Source: Chionoecetes opilio
Lineage: Eukaryota > Arthropoda > Malacostraca > Decapoda > Majidae
Length of the DNA stretch: 64,000 nucleotides
Assembly (NCBI GenBank): GCA_016584305.1
Contig: JACEEZ010005901.1
Location: 1 to 64,000, forward strand
Direction: 5' to 3'
A program made the position numbers and the translations under genes. Under the pieces are notes generated by a model. The model was not told the origin of the DNA. It ran no database searches and worked only from the letters and a program-made list of their open reading frames with translations. Below, piece after piece: positions 1 through 11,522 of the stretch (positions within the stretch are counted from its first letter, which is position 1; every line of letters starts with the position of its first letter).

Positions 1-1049
1 AAAAAGGAAACATTGCTCGATTTTAAAGTTTGTAAGATGAAGAATCTAATTTCTAAATAGTGATCAAATAGCAGTAGGAGAACAGATAGAAAAAATAATG
101 TTCATTTTAAGTTATTTTGCATGATTATCACGATCCAAAAGTGGCTTTCTTTTCTGGGATATCCACGCCAAAAAAACAAAAAAAGTGCATTGCTTTAGGT
201 GTTTTTTTTTTATACAAATCCTACAAGTATTCCGATATTGTACTATTCTATCTTCGTAATAAAAATGACAATCTCGGTTGGACATGTGGCCAGATTTTGG
301 GTTTGTAGCGATGCTATTTGCATTAGAGAATATTTTACTTTCCTATAATTATTGGTTGAAATTTTACACGGGAATACCTAACAGTTGCTTCTATGTCTCC
401 TATAAGTCTACTCAAAACAATCATTAGTGCACTGCAACAATATTTACAACATGAAATCCTACTGAATTTTTCGTAGTTTCACTATAAATGAAGTTTCCGC
501 AAATAAGCACTACTAAACACTTACCAGTTGTAGATTGTTGCAGCCTTTGAGACTTATGTCAGCACACCCAACTGTTTCCTCTTCGACAGGCAGCTGAGGA
601 ATGGTCGAGGTGTCCACCATCGACTTTTATACGGTCAAGGGCGGTCGACTTGATGTGCAAAGCAACTTCGACTGCATAGTTTTTATTTTTATTTTTTTTC
701 ATGCCACTGCAAAGGTTGACAGGATGATGGAGGGGGGATGGGGGGAATGCACGGAGTAATGATCATGTGTTTCTTTTGTCTTGCACGTAATTGATTTGTA
801 CTGTGGGGTTGTTGTTAATTTGAGGTAGTTTTTCACCATTCAGGTAGAAATGATAGCAATAATATAGCTTCTGTATGGTAGATAATAGGTATGAAGCCTA
901 ATTGGTGGCCTATATGCAATTAAACTGTCTTGATTAAGTGCAGCTGGGGTGGACAGAAGGTTTGGGTCATAGCAGTTCTTTTTGCTGGACTTTTATGTTT
1001 GGAATGTAGTTTTCCCTTTAGTACAAAAGAAAAATTAAGTGCATGTATC
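1..1049. other. No gene recognised
   Basis: AT-rich DNA with short open frames only. I see no protein family, RNA gene or repeat family that I recognise. A short T-rich tract lies near 681-701 and a G-rich tract near 731-745. Confidence 0.5.
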
Positions 1050-1226
1050 CAGTGGCCCTACCGAGGGGGGGGGGGGCATGCGGCCATGGCCCCCCCCCCT
1101 TTTGGAAAGGAAGAAATAATTTGAAATATATATTTATTTTATGTATATTTTATAATATATATATTTTATATATATTTTTTTTTTTTTTAAAACATACATA
1201 ATATATATATAATTAAATTTTAAAAA

Positions 1227-1267
<41 letters not shown>

Positions 1268-1673
1268 TATATTATATATATATTATATAATAATAATATA
1301 TATATATTTAAAATATATTAATATATATATATATTATATATATATATATAATATATATATATATTATAAATTTTATATAATATATATATATATATTATAT
1401 ATATAATATAATATTATATATATTAAAATATATATATATATATTATATATATTATATTATATATATATATATTAATATTATATATATATATATATACTTT
1501 TATATATTATTATATATATATATAATATATGTATATATAAATATGTATATATAATATATTATAATTATTGATATATATTAATATATAATATATATATATA
1601 AATAATTAATTTTATATATAAATATAATATAATATTTTTATATTATAATATATATATATATATATATTATAAT

Positions 1674-1717
<44 letters not shown>

Positions 1718-1780
1718 TATATATATTATATATATAATATTGCCCCCCCCCCTTTTTTTTTTTTTGGGGGTACGCCACGG
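1050..1780. mobile_element. MITE with CAGTGGCGTA-type ends and (TA)n core, copy 1
   Basis: The left end reads CAGTGGCCCTACCGAGG followed by a G run. The right end is a C run, a T run, a G run and then TACGCCACGG, which is the inverted counterpart (CGTGGCGTA). Between the ends lies about 600 bp of TA-rich simple repeat. A second, shorter copy with the same design lies at 3006-3191, which supports a family rather than chance. There is no coding capacity. I infer a non-autonomous DNA transposon; the superfamily cannot be assigned because no clean target-site duplication is visible. Confidence 0.55.
1125..1740. repeat. (TA)n-rich low-complexity tract
   Basis: About 600 bp composed almost entirely of TA/AT dinucleotide runs with short A or T interruptions. 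It forms the core of the flanking MITE. Its length in this assembly is likely to be approximate. Confidence 0.9.
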
Positions 1781-3005
1781 GCCCGTTAATAGGGTCCCAC
1801 AAACCACTGTTTTTCCCACAATTGGGGTTCTTTAAAGGGAAAAATTTTATAGATAGCTCCCCCTTATAAAACCGGGGAATTTAAATATCAAACCCATTAA
1901 TGTCAGGGTTGGCGAAAACGCTTGGCTAATGGCGGCTGGGGGAAATGTTGGCTGCCGTGTAAACACCCTTATTTCACTCTTATCCCCTGACCTACGCCCT
2001 ACTTGGCTTGCATAGACAATGATACACACGTACTTACTCTTGCTGGCCCCCTAAAATCGAGGTCACGTGATGTAAGGCAAAAAGGGGAAGAAAAAGGCCT
2101 TGGGGAAATTTTTTCACCAAACACCCTCTCTAATTGGGTGAGTGGAGTTTGTTTCCCCCCCCCCCCTTGGATTTGAGGTTTTTTCCCAAACGTATAGGGG
2201 AGTGCGTATAGGGATGTTTAATTATAATGGTAAGGGTGATATTAAAGGGGAATTTTAAGAAAAATGATTAGTACGGGGTAGGATTAAATATTTCCCGAAT
2301 ATCATTTTGCACTTGAAAAATTATTAGCCCTTAATTTGGAACGCTTCATGGCTTTGTCATTAGTTTCTGGGCCAGGAAAAAATACGGGGCTTAGGCCAGG
2401 TAGCGGTGGCTCGCCGCCCCTCTGGGAGAAACAGTACCCCCAGCCCCTCCGTAAAAATAACATCCTTAAATATAAAAAAGATATGTACAGATTTTTAATT
2501 GTACATAATAGTGTAAAGAAATAGGATCTTTCTTAGAATAAACACACGGATGATAGCCGGCTCTGGATAATTTGGTGTGAAACCCCACTTTACCCCAAAC
2601 CACGATTACGCCTCCGCCCACCGCCTCGTCATCAGGGCGGCTCGAACACGGGCGACCACATCGGATCACGGGCCCTTGCAGTAGTAATAAAACCCTTACC
2701 CGAAGCAACCCCTTTATCCAAACCGATAAGTATCCTATTAGTTGATGGCTGGGAAAATGTGCGTCGATGAACAGGTTTTGATTAGGAAGGATTCAAACTA
2801 AATATGTATGTGACAAAATTTCCCAAGGCCTCCAAAAAAGGTTGGCATGCCAACCCCAAAACCCCGAACTTGGACTGTGAAAACAGATGATAATTTTTAT
2901 AAAAAAAACTACTACAAGCATTTTAGTTTTAACATCTAAATAAATACTGCCTTAAACCCATAAAATTATTTTTTTTTTTTTTTTGCGGAAAACTAGCGAT
3001 AGGTT
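1781..3005. other. No gene recognised
   Basis: Unique-looking DNA with several homopolymer runs of C, G and A that look partly like sequencing noise. No recognisable domain was found in either strand. Confidence 0.45.
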
Positions 3006-3191
3006 CAGGGGCGTTTCGAGGGGGGGGGGGGGGACATGAGCCAGGCCCCCCATTTTGCAAGGATTAAAAAATGTGAAAAAAATATTTTTTATATAATAAA
3101 TATATAATATATTATAATATATATATATATATATTATATATATTATTTTTGGGGCCCCCCCCCTTTTAAAATTTTTCTGGGTATGCTACTG
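3006..3191. mobile_element. MITE with CAGTGGCGTA-type ends, short copy 2
   Basis: Starts with CAGGGGCGTTTCGAGG plus a G run, has a short (TA)n core near 3095-3145, then a C run and TATGCTACTG, the inverted counterpart of the left end. It has the same order of blocks as the element at 1050-1780 but a much shorter TA core. Ends are diverged. Confidence 0.5.
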
Positions 3192-4289
3192 CGACCATTT
3201 TAATATTATCCCCATTACAGTAACATTATCACTTACATTCATATTATCGTCATCGTCATATTCTTACATAGGGGGAAAAAAAGGCAGTTGTACCGGGAAA
3301 AAGACAGAAAAGTAAGGCTCGCAGAAAAAAAGGCACGCATGAGGGAACAGCTACAAAGTTTTGTAGTAGGAAGCATCAATCTTCAAAAGAAAATGACAAA
3401 TATAGCTTTCTGCAAGAACAATTAAGATTTTTGAAAAACAAAGATTTTAAAGGGTTTGTGGTAAGGAATAGAAGGGAAGGATGGAGTGAAATGAGAGGAG
3501 ATGTTGGAAAAGCGATGGATTCCTGCGGGGTTGTGAAGTAAGATAAAGGGGAAAGAATGGAAAATGTGCTTAAACCCCGGCTCCCTTTTTTTAAATATTA
3601 ACGGTAAGGGTTTACGGTAATGATGCACCTAATGTGTGCCATCTGTTTAAAATCTCAGAAACCCGAGTCAATTTCCCCACAAAATGAAATAACATTTTTA
3701 TCTGGGGATAAAATAATTAATATCTAGGGTTTTCACTGAAAATTCTTCGACACATAGATATGGCTTTTTTAAATTGATGAAATAGATGACACTATGATAG
3801 TAACATCTATTCAGCACCACTGGCGGTTTAAAATTACCGTCCGGGACATTTCATCTTTTCATAAATTTTTGTAGTTAAGTATACCTTTATCGAGTTATCA
3901 AACAAAAATGTTTTCACTTTTGCATTCGTCACCGTTTTTTTAATAATCCGCAAACAAAATCTGTAAATTCCCCGAGCTTTGAAAACTTGCTGGCAACTGG
4001 CAGACGATGCGCCCCGGCTCGGTGACGTAACGGAGGAAAGGGCCTCCCCCCCCGCGCGATAGAACACGTAAAAAACAAGAGTAAATTGTACTTTAAGATT
4101 TTTAGTGTTTTTGAATATTTTTTTTCGATATGCCACATGCAGCATCCTTTAGGGGCAGCAAGACACTGGCCTTTCGAGAAAAGTTTGCACACGTTTTGAC
4201 TGATCGACAACAAATGTGTTGAAAAGATTAGGCGGCGGGCTAGGGGGGATTGGAACGGGGAATTGAAATTTGCAAGGATTTTTAGTGAT
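3192..4289. other. No gene recognised
   Basis: Mixed-composition DNA with overlapping short minus-strand open frames that match no family I know. I found no splice, RNA or repeat structure worth naming. Confidence 0.4.
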
Positions 4290-4395
4290 TTCACTCACCA
4301 CAACACACACCCCACACCACACACCACACACAAAAACACCCCAAACCCCAAAACACACAAAACACACCACCACACACACTCACTCACCACTCACC
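4290..4395. repeat. CA/CACC-rich simple repeat
   Basis: A run of CACA, CACC and CCCCAAA words. The proline/threonine/histidine-rich frames across it are products of the simple repeat, not genes. Confidence 0.8.
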
Positions 4396-4437
4396 GGGAT
4401 GTGTTGGGCTGTGTGTCACCACCACACTACACCAAAA

Positions 4438-4755
4438 TTGTGTGTAAGGGGGGTTATTGTGTTAAAGGGGGTTTTGTGTGTAAAGGGTTTTGTGTGTAAG
4501 GGGTTGTTTTGTGTAAAGGGGTGTTGTGTGTAAAAAGGGTTTTTTGGTTTTAAGGGGTTTTTTGTGTAAGGGGTTTTTGGGGTAAAGGGTTGTTGTGGTA
4601 AGGGGTTTTTGTGTGTAAGGGTTTGTTGTGTGTAAGGGGGTTTTTGTGTGTAAGGGGGTTTTGTGTGTAAGGGGGTTGTTGGTGTAAGGGGGTTGTTGTG
4701 TTAAAGGTGGTTGTTGTGTGTAAGGGGGGGTTTTTGTGTGTAAGGGGGTTTTTGG
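4438..4755. repeat. G-rich minisatellite, about 17-18 bp unit
   Basis: Roughly 18 degenerate copies of a unit close to TGTGTAAGGGGGTTTT, one strand G/T-rich and the other C/A-rich. Unit length varies by a few bases because of G and T run-length changes. The strongly strand-biased G runs (4-7 G every 17 bp) could form G-quadruplex structures. A minus-strand open frame across it is an artefact of the repeat. Confidence 0.8.
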
Positions 4756-5615
4756 CCGCAAAATTGTTGTCCGCCCCGTATTTGGTTCAAAAAATATGGG
4801 TTTTTTCCCCCCACAATTGAGGTTCGTTTTCCCCATGATCGCGAGGGAGCGTCATTTATTTCGGGCTCAGATTTAGCATCTTTTTTTTAGTCTGCCACAG
4901 CGACAGATCACTGTTGACACCGAAATACAATCGCTCATCTAACATTTGCCCAAGGGGTCAGACAATGTTTACTTGGAGCGTTCCTCCCCTGCGTCCAATA
5001 ACATTTGAGCCTGTTTGGGGGGAAAAATTTTTTTTCGCACGTTTTTACAAAAGCTGTTTTTTCGGAAAAAAGGCCTGGGAAAAAACAATTATTTTGGGGG
5101 ATTAGGTGTTTTGAAAAGTAAATTCAACATATTTTGGGAAAAAAAAAATGGGTCGGACGATTACTTTAAGTTTAAAAGGACAGCTAAAGGTACCCCTCCT
5201 TTTTTGTTTTTTTTAGTTGTTCTGTATCATAAGTATAGTAGTTAGAAAAGGGAGTTTTAGTAGTAGTGTATATAATAGTATAAGTATAGTAAAATGAGAG
5301 TAGTGTAGTAGTAGTAGTAGTATATCAAAGAGCTTCACCGAGGGGTCCCCTCGGGCGTATAACATGGCGCGCCATTTTTGATTTCAAGGACGACAGCATC
5401 CTAGCGGTTTTTGGGGCACGCATGACAGCGCCCGTGCAAAAAAGGGGGAAACGCTCCCTTGGGATGATGGGGTGATAAAGGAAAGGTGGGTGGAGGGAAG
5501 GGAGGAGATATGAGAGAGGGAAAAGGGGAATAAGGATAGGAGAAATTGGAGGGATGAAAGAGTCAGAAAGGAAATGATGAAAGAAATAAGGGAAACAAAA
5601 AAAAGGGAGGGAAAC
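4756..5615. other. No gene recognised; short (AGT)n near 5255-5320
   Basis: Contains a degenerate AGT/GTA trinucleotide tract near 5240-5325, then GA-rich DNA near 5480-5610. No gene or transposon end was recognised. Confidence 0.4.
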
Positions 5616-6135
5616 CCCACTCACCCTTCCATCACCACACACCCATTCCTCCCCATTACCCTCAACCCCCCCATTACCCATCACCCCACACCCCTTTCCC
5701 CACCCATTTCCTTGTCTGGCACATTCACCTTTTTGGGATTAAATCAATCAATCCCCCCATTTTCCCCTCACCCCCCAAACCCCTTCCTCACCCATTTCCC
5801 TCACCCCCCCCCCCATTCCTCACCCATTACCACACCCCCACCTATTCCCTCACCCCCACCCATTCACTCACCCATTACCCATCACCCCCACCCATTTTCT
5901 CACCCATTACCCATCACCCCCAACCCATTCACTCACCCATTACCCATCACCCCCAACCCATTCAATCACCCATTACCCCCCACCTTTTCCCCTCACCCAT
6001 TACCCATCATCCCCAACCCATTCACTCACCCATACCCATCACCCCCCCCATTCACTCACCCACCACCCCACACCCATTACCCATCACCCCCACCCATTCA
6101 CTCACCCATTACCCATCACCACCCACCCATTTTGA
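5616..6135. repeat. C-rich minisatellite, about 20-27 bp unit
   Basis: Tandem degenerate copies of units such as CACCCATTACCCATCACCCC and CACCCATTCACTCACC. The 209-residue plus-strand open frame over this tract is pure Pro/His/Thr/Ser repeat with no stop codons because the unit lacks them; it should not be read as a gene. Confidence 0.85.
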
Positions 6136-6270
6136 CTTCAGCCAAAACAAAATGTGTGTGGGGGGGAGAGGGTATTGAGATTGGAGACAATTTATTGGAA
6201 TGACGGGGCTTCGGTATGCAATACAAAAGGAACAAAAGATGTAATAAAAAAAAAATACATCCATCAATAC

Positions 6271-6535
6271 CACTTCAGTTCATTATTTTAACTTAATACT
6301 ACATATATTTGCGTCTTGGGGTATTGAAAAGGCACATCACCGTGCACAGTAATGATATAAGCATTTTGACCCTTTTGAGCCCCCAAAAATTTAGGGGAAC
6401 TCCCAATTCTGGGAACCCTGTAACCACTTCAGTTCATTATTTTAACGTAATACTACATATATTTGCGCCTTAGGGTATTGAAAAGGCACAACACCGTGCA
6501 CAGTAATGATATAATCATTATGACACTTTTGACGG
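6271..6535. repeat. Direct duplication of a segment of about 100 bp
   Basis: A block starting CCACTTCAGTTCATTATTTT at about 6271 recurs at about 6424. It includes the words ACTACATATATTTGCG, GGTATTGAAAAGGCACA and CCGTGCACAGTAATGATATAA in the same order. The copies are offset by roughly 154 bp and differ by a few substitutions. Confidence 0.8.
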
Positions 6536-6609
6536 AATGCACCATCCGCATAGCGGCGCCACCTGCTCAAAATCCAAAATGGCGCGGCCCGAGTGACACC
6601 TCTCTGTGA

Positions 6610-8300
6610 AGCTCTCTGGTAGTAGTAGTAGTGTAGTAGTAACAAAGACACTCTACAAAAAAATACGTCACTCCGGGGTGCCCTGTGGTGCGCGTGAAAT
6701 CGACCTCCACCGTGCGGCAGGAGTTAACCAGTCTGCTGGCCCATTCACTTGCTGCATGACTATCACCAGTAAGACGCCTATTCGGCGAAGGACGAGCGAG
6801 CCCGTAGAAACCCGATAGCAAAGGAAATTTACTGGACAGGGGTGTGCACGTGCGCACGTGCGGCGTCACCCGGAGTTTGACCTGTGTGACATTGCTAGGT
6901 GTGTGGTCTCAAACCACACACCAAATTTCAACTTAGTCGGTACAGCCGTTTCTCAGCTATAGCAAGATAACGTTGTCTGAGACCCCTCACGCAGCACGCG
7001 CCACGCGCCATGCTGACCCCTCACGTGAAACAAAACATGTCAAGCACAAATAGGGATTGAATGGGGCTATCAGATGGTGAAGACCGCTTGTCAATCGGAA
7101 GCGGGATTCCAAAGATATAAGCTCCTGAAAAGCGTGATGGTCGGTCGGGTCGGGTCGGCCGCTAGATGTGAGAGCGTGACGGTCGGTCGGTCTGGTCGGG
7201 TCGGCCACTTAAGTGAGAAAAATCCCGTATCCATCGAGGACTTACGAGCGCTTCGCGCTCACTCGTAGTTACGAGCGAGCGCGAAGCGCTCGTGAGTCCT
7301 CGGTGGATACGGGATTTTTCTCACTTAAGCGGCCGACCCGACCGACCGTCACGCTTTTCAGGAGCTTATATCTTTGGAATTCCGCTTCCGATTAACAAGC
7401 GGTCTTCGCCATCTGATGCAATCCCTATTCGCGCCGACAGACAAATTTCCTTGCTATCGAGTTTCTACGGGCTCGCTCGTCCTTCGCTGATTAATGCGTC
7501 TTACTGGTATAGACTATGGTTTATCACTATATATGATGATATACTGTTATCTTCGTAAATGTTTGTTCTATAATATTATCAAATAAAAAACAGTAAAACA
7601 CGCTAAAGAAATGTCATTACGAGACTGAAGAAATATGCATGAAATTATTATTCACTACAACTCTTCGCCATTTAAAACTTTACGAGTCAACATTTACCAT
7701 GAAACCTATCAATAGAAGCGCAATTTTATTAGCTTTCCATTGATATATTTTGTTTTCTGATAAACGAATTAGAACCAAGCATAAATTAGCGTTAATAAAT
7801 AAATAAAATCATCATCGGGAAAATTACCCGATTGATGATGTTATTTATTTAGTTAACGCTAATTTATGCATGTTGCTAATTCATTTATCAGAAAACTAAA
7901 TATATAAGTGAATAAATAACATCATCAATCGGGAAAATTAACCGATTGATGATGATATATATTTAGTTAACGCTAATTTATGCATGGTTCTAATTCATAT
8001 ATCAGAAAACGAAATATATCAATGGAAAGCTAATAATTTTGCGCTTCTATTGATATGTTTCATGGTAAATGTTGACTCGCAAAGTTTTAAATGGCGAGGA
8101 GTTGAAGTGAATGGTCATATGCAGCAAGAATGGGCCAACAGGCTGGTACAGCCCCTGCCGCACGGCGGCGCCACCGTCGGCGGATAACAGAAGTTGCATT
8201 GGAGGGACCGCGAGTGAGGTACTATCTTGTTGTAGAGTGTCTTTGGTAGTAGTAATAGTAGTAGTAGTAGTAGTAGTAGAAGTAGTTGTAGTAGTAGTGT
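6610..8300. mobile_element. Foldback element with nested palindromes and TAG-microsatellite ends
   Basis: Both ends are TAG/GTA microsatellites next to an inverted pair (ACAAAGACACTCTAC at about 6647 and GTAGAGTGTCTTTGG at about 8232). The inverted similarity continues inward over about 120 bp, including GTGCGGCAGG and GGCCCATTC. Inside are two more palindromes. One is centred near 7266 with arms at about 7080-7260 and 7270-7430; it includes CTTAAGTGAGAAAAATCCCG and its complement. Another is centred in 7825-7935, built from AACGCTAATTTATGC blocks and CGGGAAAATTACCCG. Related pieces occur at 24707-24919 and 47410-47710. No transposase is seen; it is presumably non-autonomous. Confidence 0.7.
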
Positions 8301-8649
8301 AATGCCAGCATTATACCTCTTATATATATATATGTGTTTTAATGCAATTTTTGTCCCGGTGTCGCGGGTCGGACGGTGCTTACCGTCTCTCCCTGCATTG
8401 GGAGAGAGGTGTTTCTCTCCGGGACATGAAGTCCATACATTTATTGAGAAGGCTGGCCTTCTCAACAAGTTATGATGTTTTTAATATTAACTTATGATTG
8501 TTTTTAATGTACTCTTGTTCTTTTATGTATTTCGTAATTTTCAATATTTTCATTCTATCTTAAATTTGGTTTTTTGAGTTTTATTTTACATGTATCCTTT
8601 GAAAAGCAGGGAAATAACCCCGCTTGCGGCGCCCTTAAAACTATAATCA
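8301..8649. other. No gene recognised; small hairpins
   Basis: Contains GAGAAGGCTGGCCTTCTC near 8439-8456, a perfect short hairpin, and an imperfect GGAGAG/CTCTCC hairpin near 8385-8420. No gene or RNA family was assigned. Confidence 0.4.
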
Positions 8650-11385
8650 ATAAATCATCAATCGCACGCGTACTTAATCTCTGGACGGAAACTGAGAGAC
8701 TGAAGCGCAAGGCCATTTTTTCGCAAAAAAAAAAAAAAAAAAAAAAATACGTTAGCTTTGGAAATTATTACGAGGCTGGGGAAAATAGAGGGAAGAAATG
8801 TTTCCATAATATCTCAAAAACCGATTAGTTTACGAGAAAACATTATGGAGGGTTACAAAAAATCCAATATAAACGGCTGCCCTGTGGTATAAGAAAATTT
8901 TAAAATTTCCATTGATATATGACCAAATAAAGTTTTGTTTTTGGGGTCATACTACCCGAAAAAAATTTCCAGAAACAAGGAAAATTGCATAAATGCGAAA
9001 AACTCTTGTGAATAAAAAATGAAATTTTTAAAAGTGGAATGATTCCCGCAGACATTCTCCGTCGACAAAACAATATGTTAAAGGGATGAAAGATATATGT
9101 AGTATGGTGCATCAAAAACTGTGTCTTGAACGGCACAAGGGTGCGAAAAATATAAACTATTTATTAAAAATCTGTATAAGCAAAAAGAAAGGATAGATGT
9201 TGGGGTAGATCTCGTTGAGCTTAACAAAAAGTTTTCAGCCATTTTTTGGTCTGGGGTCATAGTTTCATAGAAAAAAATAGGGAAACGCATAATAGTGTTC
9301 TGACATTTTTAGCTGAAAAAAAATTTGGTAGTTTTATTTTCCTCAGACAAAAATTCTCATACCAATTGTACATCTTGGAAGAACAATAAAATTTTTCTAT
9401 ATTTTTTTTCAAGAACCTGCAGTCAAAAACAGTTATGAATTTTTTTTGAGAGTAAAGAGATTTCCCGTTAGATACGGGAAAAGCCAAAAGCAGAAAGTTT
9501 TAGTGCCCCAAAAATTGCCTGCCTAATACGCTTTCCAAAACCCCATTTTTTATCCCGTATTTAGACCCCCAAATGCCTAAGACGTTTTCTGCAGGGGCAA
9601 CTGTGGGCAACGGCACACCGTAACCCAAAATTTTAACACTTTATAACAAAAAATGATTACATACCACCGGGGATTATAGCAGTACCCAGGGGGATTGGTT
9701 TTCGAGGAGGCCGACAAATATAATTTGTAAAAGGCAGCCTCTGTCTCTGATTCTTACGACTCACTGTTCATATTTTTAATAAAGGATGAAATACAAGCAA
9801 GGGACTCATCCAGTCTGGCAGCCCCCGGCCCTTTTGGGCAGCAGCAGCAGCAGCAGATGAAGCCGTGAGGGGAGGATACAACCCCAAACCAAGGGAGTAG
9901 ATGTTTTTGGAATATTTAGTGGGGGGCGAAAACCCTTGAGGAATCTTGATCCCTGGTATACCTATGGTGCTATCACAGGCGTGGGAGCTAGTGACTGTTT
10001 CTTCAGGAAGGCCCCGCACGGGTGAGGCGGAAACGGGGGTTTTTACTCAAAATTTTGAGTGTGGCCTGGACCGTAGCTCCCCCGACACGTAGGTTTGGGC
10101 GGGTTTAAAACGTTATTCCCTTTTTATTATGAACTTAGGGGATTTGGTGAATTTTTTATAAATTTGTCATTACTTAATCAATGAGCACCGTGTGTCGCTT
10201 AAAAAAGGGTTTGATTTAAAGATGTTATATGGGGAAAACTGATGGCGGGGCAGAGTGACGAGGGGCCCTTTCCCCAGGGGGCCTCCCCATATCACAAATA
10301 TTCACTTTTTTCAACCAACACACCCCTTTCCCCAAAACACTACAACAAGGCCCCTTTCTTTACATCTTATTATCGAAAATTAAAATCCAAAAAACCAGCA
10401 TTCCGAATAAAACGAGAATTAGTTTTAGATGAGGGGGGAAAAAAGGGGGGGAGAGGCGTCTGGCATCCCATTCCTCCCCGGAAATTGTATCGTGACTTGT
10501 GTTTGGGTCGATAAGTTTTAAAAATGTTTGTCTTGGCGGTGACTGATGAGAGCTTGGGAGTCATTACTGTTTTACCCAGTCAGCCCCTTCCGACGCGTTA
10601 CGCCCGACCGAGGGGGGTTTTGTAGCTTTAGTGTAAGGAAAAAAGTTCGGGGGAATGGTCGTTGTGGCGCTACTACCTTTTTTTGCGGGGTTCCCCCCCA
10701 GCTAGCTAGGAAAAAATAAAATCCCCTGTTTTAAAAGGGGTCAGAAAGCACTGCCTTTTTTATAAGAAACCTCTTGTTTTCCCGGTATTCGAAGACACGT
10801 GTAAGTGTACGTGAGAGCCACCACATTTCCCGGGGGAAAAAAGGAAACGGAAATGTTCAATCCAATTTCTTCACAAAATGATGGAGACAAGGCAAGAAGC
10901 AAAAAATTTTTATATTTAATTCAAACCTCCTTATAAATAGAATTGATTTTTTGGGTCAGCATGTCTCGTACCCCCGGTGTAAGGTTTCGTCCCCCCCCGG
11001 TGGTACGGACCCAGGGAAAAAACCATGCTCTATTTCAAGACTCGCCGGGACTACTTTTTTGTCTGTCAGTACCCCGGACAACCCAATGCCCCCATAACTC
11101 CCCTCCGACGCAAGTGGGGCAGAGGGCCGAGGGGAAGCAAACCTAAATTTAAATTTTACATGTGTCACCAAAAAATCCGCCTGCGACACACGAGGGGGGG
11201 GGCCACCATCTCCCCTTTCTGAAAAACATAAAGGGCCAACCACCTGAGGCCCAAGGAGATAAAACCCCCAAAGGCGAAATGGGTTGAAATTTTTAAAAAA
11301 ATAATATAAAAAAAAAAAAGGGGTGGGTCAAAAGTTTTTTCGTCTCATCAGTTCCCTCAATGCCTTTCGGGAGCTCGCACGCATA
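8650..11385 (+). repeat. Tandem unit U, forward copy F1 (noisy)
   Basis: First copy of an approximately 2.8 kb unit that repeats head-to-tail. In this orientation it starts at the conserved GAGACTGAAGCGC block followed by a poly-A tract (about 8726-8748), runs through a CAGCAGCAG tract near 9840-9858 and the hAT remnant near 10720-10880, and ends where the same start block recurs near 11380. Compared with the clean copy at 15.9-17.6 kb it has dozens of small C, G and A run-length differences. It carries neither the capsid-like nor the Harbinger-like insert: the empty sites are near 9505-9515 and 9050. Confidence 0.8.
10720..10880 (-). pseudogene. hAT/ZBED-type transposase fragment in U copy F1
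   Basis: Minus-strand remnant equivalent to the cleaner fragment at 19245-19437. Here the reading frame is broken by several indels, so only the DNA-level match identifies it. Confidence 0.5.
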
Positions 11386-11437
11386 CGTCTAATCTCGGAG
11401 GGAAAACTGAGAGACTGAAGGCGAAGCGCCATTGTTC

Positions 11438-11522
<85 letters not shown>

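Noticed and set aside
4462..4836. 124-codon Thr/Pro/Lys-rich minus-strand frame
   Set aside because: Translation of the 17-18 bp G-rich minisatellite.
5574..6203. 209-codon Pro/His/Thr-rich frame
   Set aside because: Product of a C-rich minisatellite lacking stop codons; no domain or codon bias.
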